A DNA stretch of 64,000 bases from Pseudomonas vranovensis DSM 16006 (lineage in GTDB: Bacteria > Pseudomonadota > Gammaproteobacteria > Pseudomonadales > Pseudomonadaceae): NCBI RefSeq assembly GCF_000425805.1, contig NZ_AUED01000021.1:1-64000 (forward strand), written 5' to 3'. The first letter of the stretch is position 1. Each line of letters starts with the position of its first letter. The notes under the pieces are model-generated. The model saw only the letters and a list, made by a program, of their open reading frames with translations. It made no database searches and was not told the origin of the DNA. The position numbers were made by a program, and so were the translations under genes. Positions 1 through 8,826 of the stretch are shown piece by piece.

Positions 1-1656
1 CGTGACGTCGAAATCCGCGCAGCCCGCGGCAACAAGCTCACCGCCAAAAGCTGGCTGACTGAAGCCCCGCTGCGCATGCTGATGAACAACCTCGACCCGG
101 AAGTGGCAGAGAACCCCAAGGAGCTGGTGGTTTATGGCGGCATCGGCCGCGCTGCACGCAACTGGGAGTGCTACGACAAGATCGTCGAGAGCCTCACCAA
201 CCTGAACGACGACGAAACCCTGCTGGTGCAGTCGGGCAAGCCGGTCGGCGTGTTCAAGACCCACAGCAACGCCCCGCGCGTGCTGATCGCCAACTCCAAC
301 CTGGTGCCGCACTGGGCCAACTGGGAACACTTCAACGAACTGGATGCCAAGGGCCTGGCCATGTACGGCCAGATGACCGCCGGCAGCTGGATCTACATCG
401 GCAGCCAGGGCATCGTCCAGGGCACCTACGAAACCTTCGTCGAAGCCGGTCGCCAGCACTACAACGGCAGCCTCAAGGGCAAGTGGGTACTGACCGCAGG
501 CCTGGGCGGCATGGGCGGTGCCCAGCCACTGGCCGCGACCCTGGCCGGTGCCTGCTCGCTGAACATCGAATGCCAGCAGAGCCGCATCGACTTCCGCCTG
601 AGCAGCCGCTATGTCGACGAGCAAGCCAAGGACCTGGACGACGCCCTGGCCCGTATCGCCAAGTACACCGCCGAAGGCAAGGCCATCTCCATCGCCCTGC
701 TGGGCAACGCCGCCGAAATCCTGCCGGAACTGGTCAAGCGTGGCGTGCGTCCCGACATGGTCACCGACCAGACCAGCGCCCACGACCCACTGAACGGCTA
801 CCTGCCAGCCGGCTGGACCTGGGAACAGTACCGCGACCGCGCCCAGACCGACCCGGCTGCCGTGGTCAAGGCTGCCAAGCAATCGATGGCCGTACACGTC
901 CAGGCCATGCTCGATTTCCAGAAGCAGGGCATCCCGACCTTCGACTATGGCAACAACATTCGCCAGATGGCCAAGGAAGAAGGCGTCAGCAATGCCTTTG
1001 ACTTCCCGGGTTTCGTACCGGCCTACATCCGTCCGCTGTTCTGCCGCGGTATCGGTCCGTTCCGCTGGGCGGCACTGTCGGGCAACGCTGAAGACATCTA
1101 CAAGACCGACGCCAAGGTCAAGGAACTGATCGCCGACGACGCCCACCTGCACAACTGGCTGGACATGGCGCGCGAGCGCATCAGCTTCCAGGGACTGCCG
1201 GCACGTATCTGCTGGGTTGGCCTGGGCCTGCGCGCCAAACTGGGCCTGGCCTTCAACGAAATGGTCCGCAGCGGCGAGCTGTCGGCGCCGATCGTCATCG
1301 GCCGCGACCACCTGGACTCGGGCTCGGTGTCCAGCCCCAACCGCGAGACCGAGTCGATGCAGGATGGCTCCGACGCCGTCTCCGACTGGCCACTGCTCAA
1401 CGCCCTGCTCAATACCGCCAGCGGCGCGACCTGGGTTTCGCTGCACCACGGTGGCGGCGTCGGCATGGGCTTCTCCCAGCACTCGGGCATGGTGATCGTC
1501 TGCGACGGTACCGATGAAGCGGCCGAGCGTATCGCTCGCGTACTGCACAACGACCCGGCCACCGGCGTCATGCGTCACGCCGATGCCGGCTACCAGATCG
1601 CCATCGACTGCGCCAAGGAACAAGGCCTCAACCTGCCAATGATCGGCAAGGCTTGA
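1..1656 (+). CDS. hutU: Urocanate hydratase (urocanase), 5'-truncated by window edge
   Basis: This enzyme adds water to urocanate to give 4-imidazolone-5-propionate, the second step of histidine degradation, using tightly bound NAD+ as an electrophile in the cytoplasm. The reading frame is open from base 1, so the first handful of residues lie outside the window; 551 residues are visible of about 557 usual. The glycine-rich dinucleotide motif GLGGMGGAQ, the segment [14 protein letters not shown] and the C-terminal [17 protein letters not shown] are all intact. In the hut operons I know, hutT/hutH/hutI genes follow; here a CoA-transferase starts 26 bases downstream on the same strand, which is unusual. 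Identification is very secure; whether this is the only hutU of the genome cannot be seen. Confidence 0.97.
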   Translation, partial: RDVEIRAARGNKLTAKSWLTEAPLRMLMNNLDPEVAENPKELVVYGGIGRAARNWECYDKIVESLTNLNDDETLLVQSGKPVGVFKTHSNAPRVLIANSNLVPHWANWEHFNELDAKGLAMYGQMTAGSWIYIGSQGIVQGTYETFVEAGRQHYNGSLKGKWVLTAGLGGMGGAQPLAATLAGACSLNIECQQSRIDFRLSSRYVDEQAKDLDDALARIAKYTAEGKAISIALLGNAAEILPELVKRGVRPDMVTDQTSAHDPLNGYLPAGWTWEQYRDRAQTDPAAVVKAAKQSMAVHVQAMLDFQKQGIPTFDYGNNIRQMAKEEGVSNAFDFPGFVPAYIRPLFCRGIGPFRWAALSGNAEDIYKTDAKVKELIADDAHLHNWLDMARERISFQGLPARICWVGLGLRAKLGLAFNEMVRSGELSAPIVIGRDHLDSGSVSSPNRETESMQDGSDAVSDWPLLNALLNTASGATWVSLHHGGGVGMGFSQHSGMVIVCDGTDEAAERIARVLHNDPATGVMRHADAGYQIAIDCAKEQGLNLPMIGKA

Positions 1657-1682
1657 CCCCTAACCATCGAGGAGCCTGCACC

Positions 1683-2849
1683 ATGACCAGCAGCCCGTTT
1701 ACCCAACAACTCAAAGGCGTTCGCGTACTGGACCTGAGCCGGGTCCTGGCCGGGCCGCATTGCACCGCAATGCTCGCCGACCTGGGCGCCGACGTCATCA
1801 AGTTCGAGGTACCCGAGCACGGTGACGACAGCCGCCACCTGGGCCCGTTCAAAGAGGGTGAGAGTGTCTATTTCGGCTTGATCAATCGCGGCAAGCGCAG
1901 TGTCGAGATCGACTTCAAGGACACTGCCGAGCGTGCCCGCCTGTATGAACTGGTCCGCGAAGCGGACGTGGTCGTCGAGAACTTCCGCCCAGGTGTCACT
2001 CAACGCCTGGGTATCGATTTCGACACACTCAAACAACACAATCCGCGGCTGATCTACGCAAGCATTTCCGGCTTCGGCCAGCACGGTCCGCTGTCACGCA
2101 ATCCGGCCTATGACATCGTCGCCCAGGCGATGTCCGGGCTGATGAGTGTCACCGGATTTGCCCAGACCGGCCCGACCCGCAGTGGCGAATCCATTGGCGA
2201 CCTGTGCGCCGGCGTCTATGCAGCGTGGGCGATCAGTTCGGCGTTGTTCGCCCGCGAGCGGCATGCACCCGGAGCGCAGTACATCGACGTCGCCATGTTC
2301 GATGTGCTGTTCAGCCTGCAAATGACTGGCCTGTCGGGCTTGTTCGCCACTGGCGTGACGCCGGGGCTGGTAGGTAACCGACATCCGATTTCGACACCGT
2401 TCGATACCTATCGCGCAGCCGATGGCCTGGTGGTGATCGCGGTCGCGAGCGACAAACTGTTCCAGCGCTTGTGTGAATGCATGAGCAAGCCCGCACTGGC
2501 CCGCGACCCACGCTTTGCCGAAGACCCGCAACGCACCTTGAACGAGCCTGCGCTACGCGCAGAAATCGAAGACTGGACCCGCGCGCTCACCGTCGAGCAG
2601 GCCTGCGACCTGCTGCTCGATGCGGGTGTGCCCTCATCCCCTGTCTGGACCCTCGCCCAGGCCGCCGAAAGCGAACAGGCCAACGTTCGCCAACTATTGA
2701 TTCGACCCGAGGGCAGCGCACTGCCACTGGTGCCGCAACCGGTTTTCTTCAATGGCCATAAACCCCACGCCACCACCCTTGCCCCTCGTCTGGGTGCGGA
2801 CAACCAGGCATTCGGACTGCGCAAACAGGAGCTTTCCCATGAACTTTGA
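1683..2849 (+). CDS. CaiB/BaiF family (class III) CoA-transferase
   Basis: Class III CoA-transferases move CoA between two carboxylic acids through an aspartyl-CoA mixed anhydride. The 388-residue protein has the family N-terminus (GVRVLDLSRVLAGP, LADLGADVIKFE), the NRGKRS loop, and the expected catalytic aspartate in GESIGDLCAG (D173). I chose ATG 1683 because GAGGAG lies just upstream; an in-frame upstream start would overlap hutU. Its 3' end overlaps the acyl-CoA dehydrogenase start by 11 bases, so the two are almost certainly translated together. The substrate cannot be read from sequence. Next to hutU, a CoA swap between an imidazole acid and urocanate is conceivable (inference), by analogy with CaiB/CaiA in carnitine metabolism. 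Confidence 0.9.
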   Translation: MTSSPFTQQLKGVRVLDLSRVLAGPHCTAMLADLGADVIKFEVPEHGDDSRHLGPFKEGESVYFGLINRGKRSVEIDFKDTAERARLYELVREADVVVENFRPGVTQRLGIDFDTLKQHNPRLIYASISGFGQHGPLSRNPAYDIVAQAMSGLMSVTGFAQTGPTRSGESIGDLCAGVYAAWAISSALFARERHAPGAQYIDVAMFDVLFSLQMTGLSGLFATGVTPGLVGNRHPISTPFDTYRAADGLVVIAVASDKLFQRLCECMSKPALARDPRFAEDPQRTLNEPALRAEIEDWTRALTVEQACDLLLDAGVPSSPVWTLAQAAESEQANVRQLLIRPEGSALPLVPQPVFFNGHKPHATTLAPRLGADNQAFGLRKQELSHEL

Positions 2850-3981
2850 ACTCGACCAGGTTGAACTCGCCATTGTCGAAACGGCGGAAAAACTTGCCCG
2901 CGAAGTCATCCAGCCACGTGCCCAGCATTACGATGAAAGCGAAACGTTCTGCGCCGAAAGCCTGCAAGCATTGGCCGAATTGGGCGGCATGGGTATCAAC
3001 CTGCCGGAAGCGTACGGTGGCCTGGGCATTGGCAGCCTGGCCATGAGCCGCGTAGTGGAGGCGGTGGCAGGCGCTTGCGCCTCGACCGCGTCGGCCTTGA
3101 CCGCACACTTCCTGGCGACCGACTCGATTCTGATTGGTGGTACTGAGGCGCAGAAACAGGAATGGCTGCCGCGTGCTGCCAGCGGCGAACTGCTCGGCGC
3201 CTTTGCCCTGACGGAGCCGGCAGCCGGCTCCAACCCGGCTGACATGCGTTGCAGGGCACAGCGCGAAGACGGCGGCTGGCGTGTACGCGGCAGCAAGCAC
3301 TACATCACCAATGCCCGCGAAGCAGGTTTTATCGTGCTCTATGCCAAGACCGATGCCGATGCCGGGCACAAGGGCATCAGCGCCTTCCTCATTCCACAGG
3401 GCACCGCCGGCATCAGTTTTTCCAGCCCGGAAAAAACCATGGGCTTGCGCGGCAGCACCATCTACGAACTGTCCCTGGACTGCTGGTTGCCCCAGTCAGC
3501 GTTGCTCGGTAACGAAGGCGCTGGCTTCAGCACTGCCATGGAGGTACTCGACCGTGGTCGTGTCGAGGTTGCAGCCATGTCGCTCGGCATCGCCAATGCC
3601 GCCCTGCAAGCAAGCCTGAGCTGGGTTCGCGAGCGCCAGATCGGGCCCAAGCCGCTGGCTGCCTACCAAGGCACGCAATGGCGCCTTGCCGATATGTACG
3701 CCCACCTGGAAAGCGCCCGCATGCTCACCTGGAAGGCTGCGGCCCGACGCGACAGTGGTGAGCGATTCAGCCTGGACTCGGCCACCGCCAAGCTGGTTGC
3801 CGCCGAATGCGCAGGCTTTGTTACCGACGCGGCCCTGCAGTTGCATGGCGGCTATGGCTACATTCGCGACCTGCCGCTGGAGCGCTATGTGCGTGACGCG
3901 CGAATCCTGCGGATTTTCGAAGGCACCTCGGAAGTGCAGAAAATCATCATCTCGCGCAGCTTGCTCGACGCCTACCGCTGA
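2839..3981 (+). CDS. Acyl-CoA dehydrogenase
   Basis: FAD-dependent alpha,beta-dehydrogenation of an acyl-CoA. The 380-residue protein is of normal family length with the three usual domains: a helical N-domain (residues 1-115), a middle beta domain with the signature ALTEPAAGS, and a C-terminal helical domain with QLHGGYGYIRD. The catalytic glutamate is in IFEGTSEVQ (about E361). ATG 2839 is preceded by GGAG at a good distance and starts inside the CoA-transferase gene. The pairing with a CaiB-type transferase mimics CaiB/CaiA. Electrons would pass to electron-transfer flavoprotein, whose genes are not in this window. Substrate unknown; an imidazole-propanoyl-CoA is suggested only by the neighbouring urocanase. 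Confidence 0.93.
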   Translation: MNFELDQVELAIVETAEKLAREVIQPRAQHYDESETFCAESLQALAELGGMGINLPEAYGGLGIGSLAMSRVVEAVAGACASTASALTAHFLATDSILIGGTEAQKQEWLPRAASGELLGAFALTEPAAGSNPADMRCRAQREDGGWRVRGSKHYITNAREAGFIVLYAKTDADAGHKGISAFLIPQGTAGISFSSPEKTMGLRGSTIYELSLDCWLPQSALLGNEGAGFSTAMEVLDRGRVEVAAMSLGIANAALQASLSWVRERQIGPKPLAAYQGTQWRLADMYAHLESARMLTWKAAARRDSGERFSLDSATAKLVAAECAGFVTDAALQLHGGYGYIRDLPLERYVRDARILRIFEGTSEVQKIIISRSLLDAYR

Positions 3982-3994
3982 TCCAGTGAAAACC

Positions 3995-4015
3995 GGGGCC
4001 TGTTCTTCAGGCCCC
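3995..4015 (+). terminator. Hairpin between acyl-CoA dehydrogenase and permease genes
   Basis: An 8-bp GC-rich stem (GGGGCCTG/CAGGCCCC) with a TTCTT loop begins 14 bases after the dehydrogenase stop. Only a weak T-rich tail follows, so it may be a partial terminator or an mRNA-stabilising structure rather than a full stop before the permease gene. Confidence 0.5.
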
Positions 4016-4076
4016 CTCCTTAGTGTTTCAACCACGAGACGGCGCTCGTATCGAACGACGCCTGAGAGGAACCGCC

Positions 4077-5489
4077 ATGTCCGCCTCCAAAGAAAGTGCG
4101 CAGCGCAAGACGTATATAGAACGGCGTTCCATCGACTACATCCCCGAATCAGAGCGACATGGACGACTGCTCAGCCAGTTCACCTTGTGGTTCGGCGCCA
4201 ACCTGCAAGTGACCGCCATCGTCACCGGCGCCCTGGCGGTTGTTTTGGGTGGGGATGTGTTCTGGTCACTGATCGGCCTGCTTATCGGGCAACTGCTGGG
4301 CGGCGCGATCATGGCGCTGCACGCAGCGCAAGGCCCGCAACTGGGCTTGCCACAGATGATTTCCAGCCGCGTGCAGTTTGGTGTTTTTGGTGCGGTGATC
4401 CCCATCGTTCTGGTGTGCATGATGTATGTGGGGTTTTCCGCCAGTGGCTCGGTGCTGGCAGGCCAAGCGATCGGCCAGTTGATCAATGTCAGTGACGCTA
4501 GTGGCATCCTCATTTTTGCGGCACTGATTGTCGTGCTCACCGTGTTGGGCTACCGGACCATCCATTGGATCGGCCGGCTGTCGAGCGTCATTGGTGTAGT
4601 TGCGTTCTTCTATCTGTTCTATCGCTTGCTGTCTGCTCATGACATCGGTGAACTGCTGGACAACCGGCACTTTTCCTTGAGCAGCTTTTTGCTGGCAATC
4701 TCACTTTCGGCCTCCTGGCAGATCGCCTTCGGCCCTTACGTAGCGGACTATTCACGTTATCTGCCAAGAAACACTTCAGCCTTGAAAACCTTTCTGGCCG
4801 TGGGCCTGGGCTCGGTCATCGGCACGCAGATTTCAATGGTCTTCGGTGTATTTGTCGCGGCCCTCGCCGGCGATCAGTTTGCGGGCCATGAGGTGGCTTA
4901 CATCGTCGGTATGGGTGCCAGTGGCGCAGTCGCTTCGCTACTTTTTTTCAGCATCGTATTCGGCAAGGTGACCATCACCACGCTCAACGCTTATGGCAGC
5001 TTCATGTCATTGGCGACGATCGTCAGCGGCTTTCGCGGGCACCAGGAAATCTCCCGAAGCCTGCGCCTGGTCTACATCATGTTCATGGTCGGCCTGGCCA
5101 CCGCGCTGGCACTGCTAGGACGGCATTCGTTCCTGCATGATTTTTCAGCCTTCATCCTGTTCCTGCTAGCTTTCTTCACCCCCTGGAGCGCCATCAACCT
5201 GGTCGATTTCTACCTGGTGACCAAAGAGCGCTACGACATTCCCGCACTTTCTGATCCAGATGGACGATACGGCCGCTGGAACATTCCCGGTATCGTCATC
5301 TACGCCTTGGGCGTGGTGATCCAGCTGCCCTTCATTGCGACCAGCTTCTACACCGGGCCACTGGTCGAGGTGCTGGGTGGAACCGACATCTCGTGGCTGA
5401 TCGGGCTGACCGTGCCAGCCCTTGTCTACTACCTGGTGGCCCGTAACTCGGTGCAACGGATTCCCGCACAGCTGATTCTTCCTGATTGA
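4077..5489 (+). CDS. NCS1 family nucleobase/imidazole-type permease
   Basis: A 470-residue inner-membrane symporter of the cytosine/purine/hydantoin/allantoin permease family (NCS1). About twelve hydrophobic segments are visible, and the first two helices carry the family features LWFGANLQVTAIVTGAL and GPQLGLPQMISSRVQFG. GAGAGGA precedes ATG 4077. Known family members carry small ring compounds, including five-membered N-heterocycles such as hydantoins and allantoin, which fits a gene linked to urocanase. Whether it imports urocanate, imidazolepropionate or a nucleobase is not decidable here. It is followed after 11 bases by a TetR gene and probably shares a transcript with it. Confidence 0.9.
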   Translation: MSASKESAQRKTYIERRSIDYIPESERHGRLLSQFTLWFGANLQVTAIVTGALAVVLGGDVFWSLIGLLIGQLLGGAIMALHAAQGPQLGLPQMISSRVQFGVFGAVIPIVLVCMMYVGFSASGSVLAGQAIGQLINVSDASGILIFAALIVVLTVLGYRTIHWIGRLSSVIGVVAFFYLFYRLLSAHDIGELLDNRHFSLSSFLLAISLSASWQIAFGPYVADYSRYLPRNTSALKTFLAVGLGSVIGTQISMVFGVFVAALAGDQFAGHEVAYIVGMGASGAVASLLFFSIVFGKVTITTLNAYGSFMSLATIVSGFRGHQEISRSLRLVYIMFMVGLATALALLGRHSFLHDFSAFILFLLAFFTPWSAINLVDFYLVTKERYDIPALSDPDGRYGRWNIPGIVIYALGVVIQLPFIATSFYTGPLVEVLGGTDISWLIGLTVPALVYYLVARNSVQRIPAQLILPD

Positions 5490-5500
5490 CGGAGCCCTTC

Positions 5501-6094
5501 ATGCTTGCAGCCATCACGACTACTCCCAGCGCCCGAGACCGACTGATTGACGCTGCCCTGGAGCTCTTTGCAACTCACGGCTTCCAGGCCATCGGCCTGC
5601 GTGACCTGGCCGCGCACGTAGGGCTGCAGGCGGGCTCTTTGTACCATCACATCGAAAACAAACAGTGCCTGCTGTTCGAGCTGATCGAGTCCGCCCTGGC
5701 AGACCTGCTCGCCGATACCAAACGTCGGATCAAAGGCGCCAGCACGACAGGCGAACGGGTACGTCGCTTCGTTCAGGCATTCGTCGCCTTCAGCCTGAAT
5801 GAGCAGCACAAGCTGGTGCTGATCACCCGGGAATTGGTCAATCTCGATGAAGAAAACAAGCAACAGGCGAACACGCTCAAAGCAGCTTATTGCGCACAGC
5901 TCCAGCTCATCATCAGCGATGAACTTCAGAACAGTGCCCACCCTCAAGCAGAAATCACGCTGCTCACTCATGCCGTGATCGGGATGCTGTACGGTCAGGC
6001 ACAGTGGAGTGACGAACAGCTAAACGAGCAGCAGCTCACAGATGTCCTCACACGCTGCGCCCTGCGCATGATCTCCAGCGACAAGCGTGTGTGA
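5501..6094 (+). CDS. TetR/AcrR family transcriptional regulator
   Basis: A 197-residue one-component regulator. The N-terminal helix-turn-helix is typical (ARDRLIDAALELFATHGF, then LRDLAAHVGLQAGSLYHHIENK); the C-terminal ligand domain is rich in Leu/Gln and has no recognisable ligand signature. ATG 5501 has GGAG nine bases upstream; a TTG at 5486 in the permease tail is open in frame but less likely. As the last gene of the hutU-CoA-transferase-dehydrogenase-permease series it is the natural candidate to control that set, perhaps by sensing the CoA ester or the imported acid (inference). Confidence 0.9.
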   Translation: MLAAITTTPSARDRLIDAALELFATHGFQAIGLRDLAAHVGLQAGSLYHHIENKQCLLFELIESALADLLADTKRRIKGASTTGERVRRFVQAFVAFSLNEQHKLVLITRELVNLDEENKQQANTLKAAYCAQLQLIISDELQNSAHPQAEITLLTHAVIGMLYGQAQWSDEQLNEQQLTDVLTRCALRMISSDKRV

Positions 6095-6103
6095 GGCAAT
6101 AAA

Positions 6104-6133
6104 AAAGGCCGGTGCATCACTGCACCGGCCTTT
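6104..6133. terminator. Bidirectional rho-independent terminator
   Basis: Perfect 13-bp stem (AAAGGCCGGTGCA/TGCACCGGCCTTT) with a TCAC loop, A-rich on the left and TTT on the right. It lies between the convergent TetR gene and the aromatic amino-acid permease and can serve both. Confidence 0.9.
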
Positions 6134-6155
6134 CCACAACAACTGCCCCGAAGCC

Positions 6156-7409
6156 TTACCAGCCGCCAGGCAACCAGCCAAACGCACTGGCAATCGCATA
6201 CATCATGCTGCACAGGTACAGGATCACCACCAGCACCTGGATCAGCGGATGGGCAATCCAGCCACACTGCCAGGCAGGGACGATGTCGCCGTTCTTGCGG
6301 GCCGAGCGCAGCATCAGGATCGGCATGATCGACAGGATCACGCCGCTGAACACGCCGGCAAAATACAGCGCGTTAACAAAGCCGACCATGCCGCTGTAGG
6401 CCAGGATGAACGGCGGAACGCAGACGATCGCCAGTACCAGCAGGCGGTTCTTGGGGTTGCTTTCCGATCCCAGGCTCTTGAACTTGTCGAAGATGTTGGT
6501 CAGGAAGCTGCCGCCCAGGCCCCAGTACGAGGTCATCATGGCGCACAGGGCGAAGGTGTTGGCGGTGTAGAACGCCCACTGTCCCAGGGCCTGGCCCCAG
6601 GCCAGGGTGGCGACTTCGGTCTGGTTTTCCAGGCCGTTGAGTGCAATCACCGACATCGGCACGATGGCCAGCAGGATGAAGGTGATGACCATGCCGGTGA
6701 TCACCGCAATCGGCAGGCGCTTGGGCGCATGGCTGAAGCCGCGGGCCATTTCCGGTACGACGTACTGCGCCGAGAAGCAGAATACGGCGATGTTGAACAC
6801 TGGGATCATGTAGATCCAGCTACCGTCGAACAGGTTGCCGAAGTCGGTTTTTTCGTTGATCAGGGTCGCAATCACCAACACCAGGGTCATCGAGACCATG
6901 CCGATACTGATGAACTTCTCGCCCTTGCCGATGGCCTTCAGGCCCAGGTACAGCACGAAGGCTGCAGGCAGGAAGAACAGCAGGCTGCCGATGGCCGGGC
7001 TGATGCCAAAGAACTCGCTGAGGATCTTGCCGCTGCCGCTCATGTACGCGGTGAGGGCGCCAATGCTGTTGACCGCTACCGACAGGAAGATCGCCCAGGC
7101 TCCGAACGAGCCGACATAGCGCTGCGCCAGGCCACTCAGTTGGTGGTGGCTGCGAGTACGCAGGGTCGTTTCCGAGACATAGAGCATCGAGATGGTGGTG
7201 AAGACACCGGCCACGGCCAGCCACAGCAGCAATGGCATGTAGCCGGCCAGGCGGCTGGCATAGGCCATCGACAATACGCCGGCACCGATGTTGGTACCCA
7301 CGATCATTGCCACCGCCTCGACGAACGTCAGGCGTTTGACCTCAAGGCCCGAAGATTCAACCACGGACGGGTCAGCACCGCCCACGGCGGTGTTGGGGGT
7401 TGCACTCAT
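6156..7409 (-). CDS. Aromatic amino-acid permease (Trp/Tyr permease, HAAAP family)
   Basis: A 417-residue inner-membrane transporter with about eleven transmembrane segments, of the hydroxy/aromatic amino-acid permease family that includes TyrP, Mtr and TnaB. The family hallmark near the N-terminus, AMIVGTNIGAGVLSMAYAS, is present, as are a charged KGEKFISIG loop and VVPEMARGF in the middle. I chose ATG 7409; a GTG twelve bases upstream is also possible, and neither has a strong ribosome-binding site. The gene stands alone on the minus strand. Its upstream region contains nested inverted repeats that could be an operator. Specific substrate (Tyr, Trp or other) not determinable. Confidence 0.88.
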   Translation of the reverse strand: MSATPNTAVGGADPSVVESSGLEVKRLTFVEAVAMIVGTNIGAGVLSMAYASRLAGYMPLLLWLAVAGVFTTISMLYVSETTLRTRSHHQLSGLAQRYVGSFGAWAIFLSVAVNSIGALTAYMSGSGKILSEFFGISPAIGSLLFFLPAAFVLYLGLKAIGKGEKFISIGMVSMTLVLVIATLINEKTDFGNLFDGSWIYMIPVFNIAVFCFSAQYVVPEMARGFSHAPKRLPIAVITGMVITFILLAIVPMSVIALNGLENQTEVATLAWGQALGQWAFYTANTFALCAMMTSYWGLGGSFLTNIFDKFKSLGSESNPKNRLLVLAIVCVPPFILAYSGMVGFVNALYFAGVFSGVILSIMPILMLRSARKNGDIVPAWQCGWIAHPLIQVLVVILYLCSMMYAIASAFGWLPGGW

Positions 7410-7515
7410 GATCACACTCACTACGTATTTGTATTTATTACCGGATGCACCTGAAGCGATGCGTCACAGGCCCAATGGGCGCTGTGCCATGGATTTCTCG
7501 AGCGGCGGGCAAAAT

Positions 7516-7565
7516 ATCACACAAGGTGTTTGAAATAACACCCAGACAAGGCGAAAGAGTGTGAT
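7516..7565. promoter_or_regulatory. Nested inverted repeats upstream of the aromatic permease
   Basis: ATCACAC (7516-7522) pairs with GTGTGAT (7559-7565), and inside lies GGTGTT-tgaaat-AACACC (7525-7542). The element is 107-156 bases upstream of the permease start, in a 263-base non-coding region that is AT-richer than its surroundings. It may be an operator. It does not match a TyrR/PhhR box as I know it. Confidence 0.3.
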
Positions 7566-7633
7566 TCGGAAATTTCTGAAAAATTCTTGAAAAGCAGAGG
7601 GTTAGTGAATTTCGAGGAAGCAGATCGGGGTCA

Positions 7634-7653
7634 AGCCCGACTAATGTCGGGCT
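7634..7653 (-). terminator. Hairpin downstream of the MDR oxidoreductase
   Basis: Perfect 8-bp stem AGCCCGAC/GTCGGGCT with a TAAT loop, about 20 bases beyond the stop of the minus-strand oxidoreductase. The tail on that strand is only moderately T-rich, so termination is plausible but not certain. Confidence 0.55.
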
Positions 7654-7672
7654 GACTCAAGGGGAAGGTTGA

Positions 7673-8683
7673 TCAGAATTCCAGGCAGATCTTGCCGAAG
7701 TGCTGGTTGCTTTCCTGGTAGCGGAACGCCTCGACGATCTCTTCCAGGGCGAACGACTTGTCGATGACCGGACGCATGCCATTGGCGTCGATGGCACGCA
7801 CCATCGCCTGCTGTTGCTCCCGGCTGCCGACCAGCACACCCTGCAGGCGAATCTGGCGTACCAGTGCTTGGATCAGCGGCAACTGCCCTGCTACACCGGT
7901 GAGAATGCCGATCAGCGAGATGTGGCCACCGATGGCCGCCGCGATCATCGACTGCTCCAACGTGGCCGGGCCGCCCACTTCGATCACATGGTCGACACCG
8001 CGGTTGTTGGTCAGCTTGCGCACGGTTTCGCCCCAGGTTGGGGTCTTGCGGTAGTTGATCAGGTGATCGGCGCCCAGGGCCTTGAGGCGTTCGAGTTTTT
8101 CGTCGCTGGACGAGGTGGCAATCACCGTGGCACCGGCCAGCTTGGCGAACTGCAGGGCGAAAATCGAAACACCACCGGTGCCCTGTACCAGCACGGTGTC
8201 ACCAGGCTTGAGCGAGCCGTCTGCCATCAATGTGCGCCAGGCCGTGAGGCCGGCAGTGGTCAGGGTGGCGGCCTCGGCATGGCTGTAGCCTTTGGGCGCA
8301 TGGGTGAATGAGGTGGCGCGGGCCGTCACCTGCTCGCGGGCATAACCGTCGATGCCGTCACCGGGCACCGTGGCGAAGCCCTCCACCTGCGGGTGGCCGC
8401 CCTGCCAATCGGGGAAGAAGGTGCTGACCACCGCATCGCCTACCGCAAACTCGCTGACCCCTTCACCGACCGCTGTCACCACGCCCGCGCCATCGGCCAT
8501 GGGAATGCGCGGCTCGGCGGGGCCCCACATGCCGCTGACCACGGCAAAGTCGTGATAGTTGAGCGAGTTGGCATGCAGGCGCACGGTAATCTCGCCAGCC
8601 TTGGGTGCGGCTGCCTCGCTGGTACCGACCTGAACCTTGTCGTAACCGCCGCCCGCCTGGACGTAAATGGCCTTGCTGGTCAT
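7673..8683 (-). CDS. Zinc-independent quinone oxidoreductase-like MDR protein
   Basis: A 336-residue medium-chain dehydrogenase/reductase. An N-terminal GroES-like domain (residues 1-130) lacks the structural-zinc cysteine cluster, and a Rossmann domain carries GTGGVSIFALQFAKLAGA followed by SSSDEK, where the residues after the second strand suggest NADPH preference (inference). It resembles NAD(P)-dependent alcohol dehydrogenase/quinone oxidoreductase proteins common in Pseudomonas. GAGCT precedes ATG 8683. It is divergent from the fecI-like gene; the 143-base gap must contain both promoters. Substrate unknown. Confidence 0.88.
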   Translation of the reverse strand: MTSKAIYVQAGGGYDKVQVGTSEAAAPKAGEITVRLHANSLNYHDFAVVSGMWGPAEPRIPMADGAGVVTAVGEGVSEFAVGDAVVSTFFPDWQGGHPQVEGFATVPGDGIDGYAREQVTARATSFTHAPKGYSHAEAATLTTAGLTAWRTLMADGSLKPGDTVLVQGTGGVSIFALQFAKLAGATVIATSSSDEKLERLKALGADHLINYRKTPTWGETVRKLTNNRGVDHVIEVGGPATLEQSMIAAAIGGHISLIGILTGVAGQLPLIQALVRQIRLQGVLVGSREQQQAMVRAIDANGMRPVIDKSFALEEIVEAFRYQESNQHFGKICLEF

Positions 8684-8785
8684 GGGTAGCTCCTGAGTGA
8701 TCGGGTAAATAGCTGTTCAGTCTTTGCCCGCGTTTTACCCAGGTCAAGCGCCCCCTCTTGCGAAACATCCTGACAAACTACAATA

Positions 8786-8812
8786 ATGCGAGTAATTATC
8801 AATTACTCGCAT
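8786..8812. promoter_or_regulatory. Perfect 12-bp inverted repeat, candidate Fur operator of the sigma-factor gene
   Basis: ATGCGAGTAATT (8786-8797), spacer ATC, then AATTACTCGCAT (8801-8812), a perfect palindrome ending 14 bases before the fecI-like start codon. Position and AT-rich core suggest a Fur site, as expected for iron-starvation sigma factors, although base-by-base agreement with the 19-bp Fur consensus is only partial. Confidence 0.5.
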
Positions 8813-8826
8813 GGGTTGTGCCGTTC

